The notes beneath the pieces were generated by a model. That model worked only from the letters and a program-made list of their open reading frames with translations, searched no databases and was not told where the DNA came from. This document shows, piece by piece, positions 7,845-16,242 of a DNA stretch of 46,348 bases. Numbering within the stretch: position 1 is the first letter of the stretch; each line of letters begins with the position of its first letter. The stretch covers positions 1 through 46,348 of the forward strand of contig NZ_NSKC01000013.1 of assembly GCF_002286985.1 (NCBI RefSeq), written 5' to 3'. Position numbers and translations under genes: made by a program. The stretch comes from Halorubrum salipaludis. GTDB taxonomy: Archaea > Halobacteriota > Halobacteria > Halobacteriales > Haloferacaceae.

Positions 7845-8279
7845 TTACTCTTTGAGTTCGAGCCTGTCTGCGAGCTCATCTTCGTGGTCAATCGCAAACT
7901 CCACGAGAGCCTCCATAAAGTCAGCATGCTTTTCGATGCCGCCATCACCGGCTACTTTGGACTGCCCATCCAGCCGATCGTAGAGGCTGTTGAGTTGGTC
8001 TGCCTTCGCTTCTGGAAGGTACATCGGAACTTGCCGGCGATTTCGTGTTGAATCTGGGTTTGGATCTGGACCCGGCTTACCTGTGCCATCTGTATTACCC
8101 GAATCACTCGTATTATACGAGTTATCTGTAGTACCTGTACTATCCGGGTTATCCGTCGTATCTGACTGACTCATACTGTCACTCCCCTCGTCTTCGCTGC
8201 TCTTCTCTGATTCCTCATCGCCTGAATCGGCTCGACGGTCCTCGAATCGTTGGCCGAGTTCCTCCTTTGGATCAGTCAT
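7845..8279 (-). CDS. ParA-linked partner protein (probable partition adaptor)
   Basis: This 144-aa protein follows parA with an 8-nt ATGACTGA overlap, so it is translationally coupled. Residues 1-85 are an acidic, Ser/Thr/Asp-rich disordered tail with repeats (TTDNPDSTGTTDN, SGNTDGTGKPG). The C-terminal 55 residues (RRQVPMYLPEAKADQLNSLY ... HADFMEALVEFAIDHED) have the strand-helix-helix look of a ribbon-helix-helix domain. Plasmid ParA operons usually encode a small centromere-binding protein next, and this fits that role. Possible binding sites are the 17-bp repeats at 8109-8152, 8362-8378 and 9100-9134. Function is inferred from position. Confidence 0.6.
   Translation of the reverse strand: MTDPKEELGQRFEDRRADSGDEESEKSSEDEGSDSMSQSDTTDNPDSTGTTDNSYNTSDSGNTDGTGKPGPDPNPDSTRNRRQVPMYLPEAKADQLNSLYDRLDGQSKVAGDGGIEKHADFMEALVEFAIDHEDELADRLELKE
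8109..8152. repeat. Two copies of a 17-bp repeat inside the ParA-partner gene
   Basis: CGTATTATACGAGTTAT (8109-8125) and TGTACTATCCGGGTTAT (8136-8152) resemble CGCATCATCCGGGTTAT within parA (8362-8378) and two copies upstream of parA. The first sits in a 15-bp near-perfect palindrome, CTCGTATTATACGAG (8107-8121). These may be centromere-like sites, or may only reflect the repetitive Asp/Asn/Ser/Thr coding sequence. Confidence 0.45.
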
Positions 8280-9078
8280 TGTTGAGAGATTCAACCTGTG
8301 CCGCGATGGCGTTGTACTTGGTTCGTAGCTGGTCTGTCTTGTCTGCGTCCCACGGGTAACCCGCATCATCCGGGTTATACGCGAAGACCGACGTCCGGTA
8401 TTCGATTGCGTGCTCGACAGCTGCCCAATCCGGGATCTCGAATACGTACTCCTCGCCAAACGTCTCAACGAACCATGTCCGCATCTCGTTGCTGACACCG
8501 TCCTGCCCCACCTCATTCAGCACAGCGGCTACTGTCGAAATCTGTACGTCGTCGAACTTGTCCTCGAGAGTGTCGATCTCGTCAAAGAGGATCTCTAGTG
8601 AATCCTTCGCGATCGTGTTTGCATTGCTGGGGAAGAGTACGTTTTCAGCAGCTAGCAGAGCCCCATCAGCGAGTGGTCCAAGGTTTGGTGGAGAGTCAAT
8701 CACCACGTAATCGTACTCCGCTGTAAGCCGGTCGAGGGCGATCTTCAATGCTTCTACCCCACGTGCTTCTGAATACAGATGCTTCTCCAGTCGGAAATTC
8801 CGTATATGGGATGGCACTATATCGAACTCGTCACCGGAGACGATCAGCTCGTCAAGATCGTCAAGTGAGAGGCGACCCATTTCGGACAGCACGTCATAGA
8901 GTGCATACTCTCCCTCGCGGTACTGTTCTCGGTATCCGAGTTTGAGCGTGAGTCCACCTTGTGGGTCCGCGTCGACAGCCAGTACATCATGGCCTCTGTC
9001 AGCGAGCGCGCCAGCTAGGTTGATACTCGTCGTTGTCTTGCCGACGCCGCCCTTCTGCATCCCGACGTCGATTCGCAT
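8272..9078 (-). CDS. parA: ParA-family partition ATPase
   Basis: This 268-aa protein has the deviant Walker A KGGVGKTT at residues 9-16, DADPQG (switch I region) near 38-43 and YDYVVIDSPPNLG (Walker B/switch II) near 122-134. The C-terminal helical part is normal for short ParA/Soj proteins without an N-terminal DNA-binding domain. It segregates plasmids together with the coupled downstream protein by forming dynamic ATP-dependent patterns on the nucleoid. The start at 9078 gives the usual few residues before the P-loop. Its upstream region carries two 17-bp direct repeats (9100-9134), likely operator or centromere sites. Confidence 0.92.
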   Translation of the reverse strand: MRIDVGMQKGGVGKTTTSINLAGALADRGHDVLAVDADPQGGLTLKLGYREQYREGEYALYDVLSEMGRLSLDDLDELIVSGDEFDIVPSHIRNFRLEKHLYSEARGVEALKIALDRLTAEYDYVVIDSPPNLGPLADGALLAAENVLFPSNANTIAKDSLEILFDEIDTLEDKFDDVQISTVAAVLNEVGQDGVSNEMRTWFVETFGEEYVFEIPDWAAVEHAIEYRTSVFAYNPDDAGYPWDADKTDQLRTKYNAIAAQVESLNND

Positions 9079-9099
9079 TACTGTCTCACCTGTATATCT

Positions 9100-9134
9100 C
9101 GCATAATACGGGTTCTACACATCATACACGTTAT
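9100..9134. repeat. Tandem 17-bp sites upstream of parA
   Basis: CGCATAATACGGGTTCT (9100-9116) and CACATCATACACGTTAT (9118-9134) start 18 bp apart and match the family CRYATNATNCGGGTTAT, also found inside parA and its partner gene. They lie 22-56 bp before the parA start, where a partition operator or parS-like site would be expected. Confidence 0.5.
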
Positions 9135-9233
9135 CTGAGAAACCTATCTCACATAAATCTACGTCAGACAGGTGATCGACGAGCCTCTACTCACATCGAT
9201 AGCGTGTCTGTTCTTCTTCTGGCGATCTCTTAA

Positions 9234-9389
9234 TCAGTCGATCACTTGGGAGACGAAAAGCAGGATGCCCAGTATTAGCGAAGTGAGGACCGCTACTGGG
9301 TTTGATCGAACAACCTCGATCAGCGACGAGCCGACGAGCTCGATGAACGCTGATGATGCGACGAGTCCAGTTGTAGTCGAGATGACCAT
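9234..9389 (-). CDS. 51-aa small membrane protein
   Basis: The frame encodes an N-terminal moderately hydrophobic half (MVISTTTGLVASSAFIELVG) and a clear C-terminal membrane helix (PVAVLTSLILGILLFVSQVI). It has no charge cluster except at the centre. Nothing identifies its role. It lies between parA and the 9619 gene with its own direction, and its start was chosen as the only ATG before the hydrophobic segment. Small single-helix proteins like this are often missed, and this one could be spurious. Confidence 0.45.
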   Translation of the reverse strand: MVISTTTGLVASSAFIELVGSSLIEVVRSNPVAVLTSLILGILLFVSQVID

Positions 9390-9618
9390 ACTCTGAATCA
9401 GCCGAATTGAAACTTAATCACCCACGTGCCGAGGTACGCTCAGAAATGAGGTTCCGCATCTGAATCCTCTACTGATACAGTATTTGACCCGAACAGGCTC
9501 ACAATATCTGAGCCATGTATCTAGCCACTGTCTTCCAGCGAGTACCGTCCAGATGTCGCATCGGCGTCGAGGGCGAAAGCGAAAGCAACACCGTACCGGG
9601 TAACGATGGACCGGACGA
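9390..9618. other. Intergenic, nothing recognised
   Basis: The stretch probably holds the upstream region of the 9619 gene. Long open frames antisense to that gene start near here but have no protein-like features. Confidence 0.3.
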
Positions 9619-10248
9619 ATGAGTGCCCCGTCGCTCCCGACCGGCTACGACGTCTCCAAACACGTCCCAGCTGGCCGCCGCGACTGCCTGCTCACGGTCG
9701 GGTTCGACCAGCACCAGCAACACATCCCGCGCTTCCTCGTTCAGCTTCACTATCGCCTCGCGCCCGACCCGATCGAGTGGACGGCAATCGCCCGGATGGA
9801 CCACAACGAGACGTCGACACTCGGGCATGACGTGTACCACGAGGGGCTCCACGTCGACGTCGCCCGCCGCTCGCAGCCGACTGTCCACCTCCAACTTACG
9901 CATGCGCCGCTGCCGAGAAGTCGAGGATCGGTCATCCGCGGCTGTGCCAACTACCTCAAACGCGAGGCTGAGTACTTCGTCGATGTCTTTGAAGAGCGTC
10001 GGTCGCCGGGTCGACCGCCGTCGTGGTCGGATGGTGGTGAACCGACACCTACGTTTATCCCTTCGCGCCAGGTAGAAGGAGACATGAGCCGTGAAGCTCC
10101 GGCCGACGCCGACATGATCTCGGACGAGGAGCTTACCGAGCTGCTCGCCGATGCTGAGGGGACAACGCCTGAAGAGATCGAGCGCGGCGCTGCCGAACTC
10201 GATATCGCACCGCCTGAAGAGGCGACCGTCGTCGACGTCGACGAGTAG
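9619..10248 (+). CDS. Haloarchaeal hypothetical with acidic C-terminal tail
   Basis: This 209-aa protein has a first domain (residues 1-130) that alternates strands, with FLVQLHYRLAPDPIEWTAIARMDHNE and LGHDVYHEGLHVDV, then a conserved-looking RGCANYLKREAEYFVDVFEE helix. A polar linker leads to a C-terminal segment from about residue 156 (MSREAPADADMISDEELTEL, then TPEEIERGAAELDIAPPEEA), which looks like a short antitoxin-like acidic protein. Because an in-frame ATG opens that segment, it could also be made separately. The first domain resembles a haloarchaeal family of uncharacterised, possibly toxin-like plasmid proteins, but I cannot name it with confidence. Confidence 0.6.
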   Translation: MSAPSLPTGYDVSKHVPAGRRDCLLTVGFDQHQQHIPRFLVQLHYRLAPDPIEWTAIARMDHNETSTLGHDVYHEGLHVDVARRSQPTVHLQLTHAPLPRSRGSVIRGCANYLKREAEYFVDVFEERRSPGRPPSWSDGGEPTPTFIPSRQVEGDMSREAPADADMISDEELTELLADAEGTTPEEIERGAAELDIAPPEEATVVDVDE

Positions 10249-10393
10249 TCTTTCTGCTTCGACGTGGCTTCAGTGCCGCTGAGCAAAGGCTACTCCTGGA
10301 TCTACTGACTGACGGTCTTGTTTTCGGTAACAACTCAATTCGAGGCTAACGGCTGTCGTACCACGAGGGCGCACCGAACTCTTCTCTAGAAAA

Positions 10394-10951
10394 TCAGCGG
10401 TAACGCTCTGGCGGATAGAAGATGACCTGCACGGTGGAACCGAGGTTATACCACGACTTTGGGAGAATTGAAACCTCAAGACCCCACTCGGCAGCGAACT
10501 CGAAGATGTCGAACCAGAGGTTGTGTGGTGGCTCTTGTGAATCTAACCGCTCGACGTTGCCGGGATAGAGATGCATCGAGTAAACTGCTGGCTCGCCGCT
10601 CTCGTCGTCGAGCCAAAGTGTCGAATGGTCATCTGCTGGCGGGCTGTGAGGCGGCCCAGTTGGGTCGCTGTCGGCTTCGAGGGGAGAGTGCGGACACTCG
10701 TCGTCGCCAGTGATGAGACGGCGTATACACGCCTGCTCGGCTGGTTCACCGAGATCGAACGCTTGGGCGAAGGCATCACGCTGGTATTCGCCCATAATCG
10801 CGCCGAGCGCTCGCCAGATGTCGTTCCACGCTGGGTCGTCTGGCTGGTGATCGAGATAATCTTTGACGGCATCACGCAGTTGCTTGTACTCGGGCCATGC
10901 TGGGACCGGCTCGTTCGGGCCGGGAGTTGGCCAGTCACCATCTGGTGTCAT
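10394..10951 (-). CDS. Hypothetical protein encoded with the recombinase
   Basis: This 185-aa protein reads MTPDGDWPTPGPNEPVPAW, then a helical part (YKQLRDAVKDYLDHQPDDPA ... WRALGAIMGEYQRDAF) and a beta-rich C-terminal half (AVYSMHLYPGNVE, LEVSILPKSWYN, STVQVIFYPPERYR). The family is not recognised. The ATG overlaps the recombinase stop by 4 nt (ATGA), so it is coupled and probably acts with the recombinase or is carried as element cargo. I start here rather than three codons upstream because of this overlap. Confidence 0.6.
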   Translation of the reverse strand: MTPDGDWPTPGPNEPVPAWPEYKQLRDAVKDYLDHQPDDPAWNDIWRALGAIMGEYQRDAFAQAFDLGEPAEQACIRRLITGDDECPHSPLEADSDPTGPPHSPPADDHSTLWLDDESGEPAVYSMHLYPGNVERLDSQEPPHNLWFDIFEFAAEWGLEVSILPKSWYNLGSTVQVIFYPPERYR

Positions 10952-12378
10952 GCGTCCCAACCCTCTCCCACAGCGGGAATGACCGTGTTGTAGATATCGA
11001 ACTTATAGATGCCGTTCAGATACGGCTCGCGGATATCATCGTTGTACTGCTCATAGGATGCGTCACTATAGGTCACATCCTCGGTGTCTCCATCTTGATC
11101 AGAGTCTCCACGAATACGCTTTTTTCTGATTTTGTCGGGTATTGCTCCATCGTGTAACCCCGTCTTGCCCGGTTCGTGAGCGTTCGTGAAGTAGTGGCGC
11201 GCCTGGTGGAATGTCACTTTTTGGCTAGTCTTTAGTCCATTATCCCAATAGATTGACCGCCAGAAGTCGACTTTACACCGCTGGCACCTGAAGCGACGTC
11301 CTGTTTTATTCCCTGATGTGAGGTTTTCTTCAACCAGATTGCTACCACAAGTAGGACATTCTTCTAGCTTCTCTTCGGCAGCGAACTGCTGGATGCTGTC
11401 TTCGTATTTTTTTGTCGACCATAGCCACTCATTAACCGAACTCATACCTGGCCGACGGGTCTTCTCTGATCCGCTGTATACGAATAGCGGATTGACGGTG
11501 GTGGTATAGGTCGGTGGTCGAACCAGTAGATATTCGATGAGTGCTGTTTTGAGTTCAGAATCCACTGGAAGAATACTGCCCCCTTTTTCTTTTCGTTTGT
11601 TTCCGCTTGCCGAGTCTCGGATTTCTCCCTGTGTTTCTGGTCCTGGTGTGTCCTCGTTCGGGATCTCATCGCCTTCGTTGAAAGCCTCGTATATCAACAT
11701 AGTATCTGGTTTGTCACGGATACGTGGGTCTAATGCGACATCATGATCTTCGACAAGATGCCAAAAGACAGGATGATCAAGATGTAGACAGCGAAGATCA
11801 GTATTTATCGCTTCAGAAATGCGCGTACCGTGTTTAAGTCCACACAGCCAAAACGCTCGGCAAAATGGATATGTTAGCCAATTTAGAAACCGCTGCATAC
11901 GGCTGAACGGAATATGCGGTCGTTCAGAGCTGAGGTCATGATTGTCTCGAAATTTTTTTAGAGGGACTGTAACTGGATTACCTATAAACGCGTTGTGCCT
12001 ATTTAGAACCCGGTAGAAATGGCTTAGAGAACTCAATTTGTCGGCAATAGTGCTGTCATTAAGATTAGGATCTGGTTTCAGGTTCTCATCGCGAAACGAC
12101 ACAATATCATCCATTACCGCATCGCGGACACCGTGAATATCTGTATTGACGTCTGGTGCAATCTCTTCAAGAAGGTAATGTTCAAATCGGCGGATATCGT
12201 GCTCTTTTGTGCGCAAATCGCTGGACGTGATTTCATCACGCCTTGCCTCAAGAAATCGTTCGATTGGCTGTTCTCGCCAGAGTTTATCAGCCTGATTTCG
12301 GCGCTGGTCACGAACTCGCGTATTGACTCGTGAGAGGTCTCGATCTCCTGACTGATCAGAACCGTCTGGGTCAGTCAT
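10948..12378 (-). CDS. Tyrosine recombinase/integrase with zinc-ribbon insertion
   Basis: This 476-aa protein has an N-terminal SAM-like core-binding domain (RTKEHDIRRFEHYLLEEI ... STIADKLSSLSHFYRVLN) and a catalytic domain with the first Arg in GLKHGTRISEA, the HxxR box in FHQARHYFTN and a C-terminal nucleophile region SDASYEQYNDD. Unusually, a four-Cys ribbon (ECPTCGSN ... FRCQRCKVD) is inserted between the Arg I and HxxR motifs. I chose the start at 12378 because it overlaps the upstream gene by 8 nt (ATGACTGA). An upstream extension of 37 residues is possible but would run through that gene. It is the middle gene of a three-gene operon and is a likely element integrase. No att repeats or tRNA were seen nearby. 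Confidence 0.85.
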   Translation of the reverse strand: MTDPDGSDQSGDRDLSRVNTRVRDQRRNQADKLWREQPIERFLEARRDEITSSDLRTKEHDIRRFEHYLLEEIAPDVNTDIHGVRDAVMDDIVSFRDENLKPDPNLNDSTIADKLSSLSHFYRVLNRHNAFIGNPVTVPLKKFRDNHDLSSERPHIPFSRMQRFLNWLTYPFCRAFWLCGLKHGTRISEAINTDLRCLHLDHPVFWHLVEDHDVALDPRIRDKPDTMLIYEAFNEGDEIPNEDTPGPETQGEIRDSASGNKRKEKGGSILPVDSELKTALIEYLLVRPPTYTTTVNPLFVYSGSEKTRRPGMSSVNEWLWSTKKYEDSIQQFAAEEKLEECPTCGSNLVEENLTSGNKTGRRFRCQRCKVDFWRSIYWDNGLKTSQKVTFHQARHYFTNAHEPGKTGLHDGAIPDKIRKKRIRGDSDQDGDTEDVTYSDASYEQYNDDIREPYLNGIYKFDIYNTVIPAVGEGWDA

Positions 12379-12790
12379 TGCTCTTAATATATCCGTCCTC
12401 CACAAGTGCTTCGATTGCTCCCTGCTGACGAAGTTCCTGAAGTGTACTCTTGATCTGCTTCTTTTGTTCGTCTTCTGTGCCGAAGACAATTTCCTGAATT
12501 TCTTCTATAGACAGGGCGCGCTCCTCTTCTGTTGGAAGGTTTTTTAAGATCGTTTCAGTGATGTTACTATCGGCGGTTGCGAGGTCATTACTGGTGTTTG
12601 TTACTTGGCTGTCCTCTGTGATCTCTCGGAGTCGCTCTATATCGACTTGACCAGAACTCTGAAAAACTGTTCGGCCAGCCTCGATACACTGGCGAATATA
12701 CTGAGTCCGATTTAGCCCAAGCTGCTCGGCCTCGGTACCATATTTATCTACTATCTCTTCTGGTATAGTCCCAAGTGTTTTTACACCCAT
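12371..12790 (-). CDS. Small DNA-binding accessory protein of the recombinase operon
   Basis: This 139-aa protein begins MGVKTLGTIPEEIVDKYGTE with EQLGLNRTQYIRQCIEAG, typical of a ribbon-helix-helix segment. It ends with a winged-helix-like part (LSIEEIQEIVFGTEDEQKKQ, then STLQELRQQGAIEALVEDGY). The two DNA-binding-type regions, the position directly before the integrase and the coupled overlap suggest a directionality factor or operon repressor. The upstream DNA is AT-rich with TATTA motifs near 12795. Fold is read from pattern only. Confidence 0.65.
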   Translation of the reverse strand: MGVKTLGTIPEEIVDKYGTEAEQLGLNRTQYIRQCIEAGRTVFQSSGQVDIERLREITEDSQVTNTSNDLATADSNITETILKNLPTEEERALSIEEIQEIVFGTEDEQKKQIKSTLQELRQQGAIEALVEDGYIKSND

Positions 12791-12997
12791 ATTATGACCA
12801 TATTACCCCGAAAGCATATTTCTTTTGTCTAATACTATTAGCTAGCTGGATTCAAATTGCTATCATTTATATATTTTATATATCCATAAAGTAGTCTTTG
12901 AAATGGTTTACATCCAATGAACTTGGTCAACTACTACTGAAATCCGCGATGTGGGGCAGGGGTAGACTTTTCACCCATGGTCTCCCACTTACTCGGT
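12791..12997. other. AT-rich divergent intergenic region
   Basis: The segment around 12820-12900 is far more AT-rich than its surroundings (TTTATATATTTTATATATCC around 12867). It separates the leftward recombinase operon from the rightward AbrB gene. It may simply hold two promoters, or may be the unwinding region of an origin serving the large protein downstream. Confidence 0.4.
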
Positions 12998-13189
12998 ATG
13001 AGTATGGCTGAGAAAATCGAGATTGGTCGCCAGCAGCCCCTCGAAATGGACTCTCGAGGGCGGGTGACGATCCCAGCTAACATCCGGGAGAAACACAAGA
13101 TCCAGCCAGAGGAAGGAAAAGAGATCTGGGTCGAAGTGGAGCTCAAATGGGCGGAGATTGAAGACGAAGACGACGGGGGTGACGCCTAG
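12998..13189 (+). CDS. AbrB/MazE-like SpoVT-family DNA-binding protein
   Basis: This 63-aa protein has the swapped-hairpin signature PLEMDSRGRVTIPANIREKH followed by IQPEEGKEIWVEVEL and an acidic tail. AbrB/MazE domains of this size are antitoxins or transition-state regulators that bind DNA as dimers. No toxin gene follows, so it is an orphan regulator here. Start codons at 12977, 12998 and 13004 are all in frame; 12998 or 13004 fit the domain best. Confidence 0.8.
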   Translation: MSMAEKIEIGRQQPLEMDSRGRVTIPANIREKHKIQPEEGKEIWVEVELKWAEIEDEDDGGDA

Positions 13190-13218
13190 AGCTGACGCTG
13201 GTTGCGGCAAGTGGATTA

Positions 13219-13415
13219 GGGCAGAGAAATTGGATCTGCCCTACTCCGGGTGGACTTCCTTGGCCGGGATATGTCCACCTGTTCCTTGTCGTCCCGGGTA
13301 TTAGGGTCTTACTGTTACTGGACCTGACTCCACGGGCTGACACCAATATAACCCAAGGTGATAACCCGTGAGTGTTGATAGCACTGCCACGGCGACGTCA
13401 GACCTGCTTATCACC
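13219..13415. repeat. Cluster of three inverted repeats before the RepH-like gene
   Basis: GGGCAGA/TCTGCCC (13219-13225 and 13235-13241), GGTGGAC/GTCCACC (13249-13255 and 13273-13279) and GGTGATAA/TTATCACC (13357-13364 and 13408-13415) are perfect pairs within 200 bp. The first may terminate the AbrB transcript. The last straddles the presumed promoter of the 903-aa protein and could be its operator or origin site. Confidence 0.5.
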
Positions 13416-13449
13416 CTGGTAGCTTCGAATCTATCGTTGGGGGGCTACT

Positions 13450-16161
13450 GTGAGTAAACCCGCCGATAGCTCTCCGATGGAGACCGGATCGTCCAGTACG
13501 ACCCCTGGGGTTGACGCCGGGATCACGTACTCGCAGACACCGAGTCTTGACGGAATCGTTGTTCGCGAGCCGGAGCCGACTGCAACCGGACTTTGGACGC
13601 AACTCACGGATCCGTGGAACGGTGCCGGCCTCGCTGGGGCAATCACTACGGCTGTGCGCGAACTCGTTACAGATGAGAGTCCTGTTGAGGTTCACGCACT
13701 GCTCGATGACCTCGTCGGCGACGTGCTCGACGGAGCACTGGCCAATGTCCTGCGCTCTTTGACGGCGAGTCAGTCTCGTCGTCGATTTTGGAAGGCTCTC
13801 GTGGTGTTGCCCCAACTGGGAAGTGGCCGACCGATGGGCTGTCGCTCTGACCTCGATGACATCCACGCAGCGATTGCGCCGCTCGTCGAGAGCACACACA
13901 CGCCGACTATCTCGATCCGGTTGCCCGAGGGATTCCGTGAGGTCGACACAGAGACGCGCCGGTCGTGGTGTCGCCTCGTTGCTGCGCTCGGCCAAGCAGC
14001 TGATGTTCGACTGGTTTGCTCAGGCGTTGATCGGGCGTGGCTTGCCCATCACCATCGCGACGATCTCCCCGGTGTTAGCAAACGGTCGGATGTACGTCTA
14101 AATGAAGACACGCTCACGGCTGCGCTAGACGTCGTCGACGTTGGCAGTCGCCACGCCGGGACGCTTTCCCTGCTTGCCGACGAGGACACGGAGACGCTCG
14201 CTTACAGCCGGCTGTACAGCGCGTTCAGCGTGGGGCGCTCGCGTGTCCGGCAGGTTATCGGTGACCTCGCCGACGTCGACTTGGTCGCGACGTACGGCTC
14301 ATCACGGAATCGGCGTGTCGAGTTAACAACGGCTGGACGCCAGTTCTACGAGACAGAAATCGCAGTACAGCGGCGACTTGGGGAACGCGTTAGCGAATCC
14401 AGAAAACTCTGCAATGATAGCCGTGTAACCCCGCGTACACACGGGGAGGGGACAGACAGCCCTCAGACCGCAGCATCCAGCACCGCTGACCGCCACCGCT
14501 TGCCCTCGCACCACGAAACCCGCTACATGAGTCACCGAGCAGCGAGTACAGCCCTTGGAACCACGACTGAAAGGGGGATCTCGGTGGTCAACTACCCGAT
14601 TACCCCACAAGATGACCGAGCCGAAGGCCGCTGGCACTCTAAAGACGATCATCTTATCGTTACTGCTGAGGCCGACAACCCTCTTCAGGTGTGGACGACG
14701 TTGGCGTTAGCGCTGTCCGATTACCGGACCTTCGACCAGGTCCTCACCAAACAGCGGCTTGAGGAGTATGGTGTACTTAATATGCTCAAGGACGGGAAAA
14801 CGGTTCTTCGCGGGATGCGAAACATCGGCTGGCTTCCTGATAAGATCAACTCCTATGACGACCTCCGTGAAGCGTTCCTCGGCGCTGCGAACGAACTGGG
14901 CGAACTCACGAAAAAATACGCCGAGGCTGAAGACGACGACCTCCGTGGCCCAATAACACGGAACGCCCTTGGACTGGCCGGTTCGTTGACCCACCTGCTC
15001 GACCTCGTCGACGTGGAGCTCACCCGTGTTCTGAAGCTTCCCGAGTTCTCCCGGCGGTTCGAGGATGACCGTCGCGACGCTTTGTTCAGGTCACTTGCTA
15101 TCGGCTCAGCGATCGGGAGCCGCTACGGTCACCACGTTGCCTACCGACAGCTCTTCGAGGACCGCTCTGACAAGCGACGGCAGGCGTTCGACCCGACCGT
15201 CGACGCTGCCGACCCGTGGGCTCGACTGATCGGTTCCTGGACACTGGTCGGGGACTTTGCCGGGCAGACTGAGGTTGTTGCCGACGCTCTTCGCGAGCAC
15301 TTCGGCGGCCTCGACACCCATGATGATGCCCCGGAGATCGCCATCCGCAGTGAAGTTCGGACCGAACCGACGCGCCGACAGGTTGCTGAAACCGCCCGGC
15401 GGATGCTCGCGACCAAAGACCTCCGGCTTACTCCAGAGGCGACGTCCGTGCTCCACGGCCTCGCTCGAACTCCATTCGATGTCGCCGATGCGCTTCAGTA
15501 CCTTGCTGACGACAACGAGGGCCGTCGTGTCGATGCTGCTGAGGTGCGCTACGCTCTTGCCCAACTGGAGCCGGGGCGACTCCTCCGTGGGTTTGACAGC
15601 CGGCGGACCACGCCTCGAAAAATCGTCTCAGCCCTCCTCGAGGCTGAGCGCCCAGTCACTGATGCCGAACTCGACGAGCGGGCCGATGTCTCCAGCCGGT
15701 CGCGACGAGACCACCTTGCCGATCTCAACGAGGTCGGCCTCGTCGAGGAGACAGACCGGGGTTACCGGCTCTGCCTCTCGTTCTCTGATGTCGACGGGGA
15801 TGACCCCGAACGCTACACCGACGTGTGGCCAGCACTTGTCGCTGACCCAAAAATGCCCTCAGTCCACGTTGCGGCGAAGGCTCTCCGGATTGGTCGCGAG
15901 CATCACGGGCCGGGCGACCCTGTCGAGACGGTGGGGTGGCCGTATACTGGCGTCAGTGATCCACCAGACCTTCGGGAACTCTCGACACCCCGGCCATATC
16001 TTGACGATGTCCTTCCAGCGCTGTGGAGTGTCCGCGTTCGCTCCGAGTACGTTGACGATCTGGGCGTCGCTCCTTCGATAAGTACTGCTCCTCTTCGCGC
16101 TGGACCGCCTATCGACCAGACGGCGCTCCAGAATGTTACTGATGGAGACCCTACTGGATGA
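13450..16161 (+). CDS. Large winged-helix protein, possibly plasmid replication protein (RepH-like)
   Basis: This 903-aa protein has a GTG start. The N-terminal section (1-330) ends in a winged helix (LAYSRLYSAFSVGRSRVRQ, then DVDLVATYGSSRNRRVELT). A low-complexity linker follows (330-370), then a second section from about 371 (MSHRAASTALGTTTERGISV) with helical body, RPLFRSLAIGS-like and FDVADALQYLADDN segments, and a C-terminal winged helix (PRKIVSALLEAERPVTDAEL, then RGYRLCLSF). Large two-part proteins with winged helices beside an AT-rich stretch and a ParA operon are typical of haloarchaeal RepH-type replicons. I infer this from size and context, not from a diagnostic motif; a transcriptional regulator is the alternative. 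Confidence 0.45.
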   Translation: MSKPADSSPMETGSSSTTPGVDAGITYSQTPSLDGIVVREPEPTATGLWTQLTDPWNGAGLAGAITTAVRELVTDESPVEVHALLDDLVGDVLDGALANVLRSLTASQSRRRFWKALVVLPQLGSGRPMGCRSDLDDIHAAIAPLVESTHTPTISIRLPEGFREVDTETRRSWCRLVAALGQAADVRLVCSGVDRAWLAHHHRDDLPGVSKRSDVRLNEDTLTAALDVVDVGSRHAGTLSLLADEDTETLAYSRLYSAFSVGRSRVRQVIGDLADVDLVATYGSSRNRRVELTTAGRQFYETEIAVQRRLGERVSESRKLCNDSRVTPRTHGEGTDSPQTAASSTADRHRLPSHHETRYMSHRAASTALGTTTERGISVVNYPITPQDDRAEGRWHSKDDHLIVTAEADNPLQVWTTLALALSDYRTFDQVLTKQRLEEYGVLNMLKDGKTVLRGMRNIGWLPDKINSYDDLREAFLGAANELGELTKKYAEAEDDDLRGPITRNALGLAGSLTHLLDLVDVELTRVLKLPEFSRRFEDDRRDALFRSLAIGSAIGSRYGHHVAYRQLFEDRSDKRRQAFDPTVDAADPWARLIGSWTLVGDFAGQTEVVADALREHFGGLDTHDDAPEIAIRSEVRTEPTRRQVAETARRMLATKDLRLTPEATSVLHGLARTPFDVADALQYLADDNEGRRVDAAEVRYALAQLEPGRLLRGFDSRRTTPRKIVSALLEAERPVTDAELDERADVSSRSRRDHLADLNEVGLVEETDRGYRLCLSFSDVDGDDPERYTDVWPALVADPKMPSVHVAAKALRIGREHHGPGDPVETVGWPYTGVSDPPDLRELSTPRPYLDDVLPALWSVRVRSEYVDDLGVAPSISTAPLRAGPPIDQTALQNVTDGDPTG

Positions 16162-16242
16162 CAATCTCTCAGTTTGTTTTTCGGATAGTGGCTAACCCAG
16201 CGTTGAGGGTGTTAGCTCTACGTTTGGTCTATCGGCGGCGGA

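Noticed and set aside
8410-8598. Short rightward frames opposite parA
   Set aside because: Shadows of a clear ParA gene.
9499-9903. A 134-aa leftward frame opposite the 9619 gene
   Set aside because: Shadow of the sense frame, with Val/Arg-rich composition and no motifs.
14420-14450. CCCCG...CGGGG hairpin-like sequence in the RepH-like gene, resembling a repeat unit
   Set aside because: A single occurrence inside coding sequence; no array of spaced copies, so not CRISPR.
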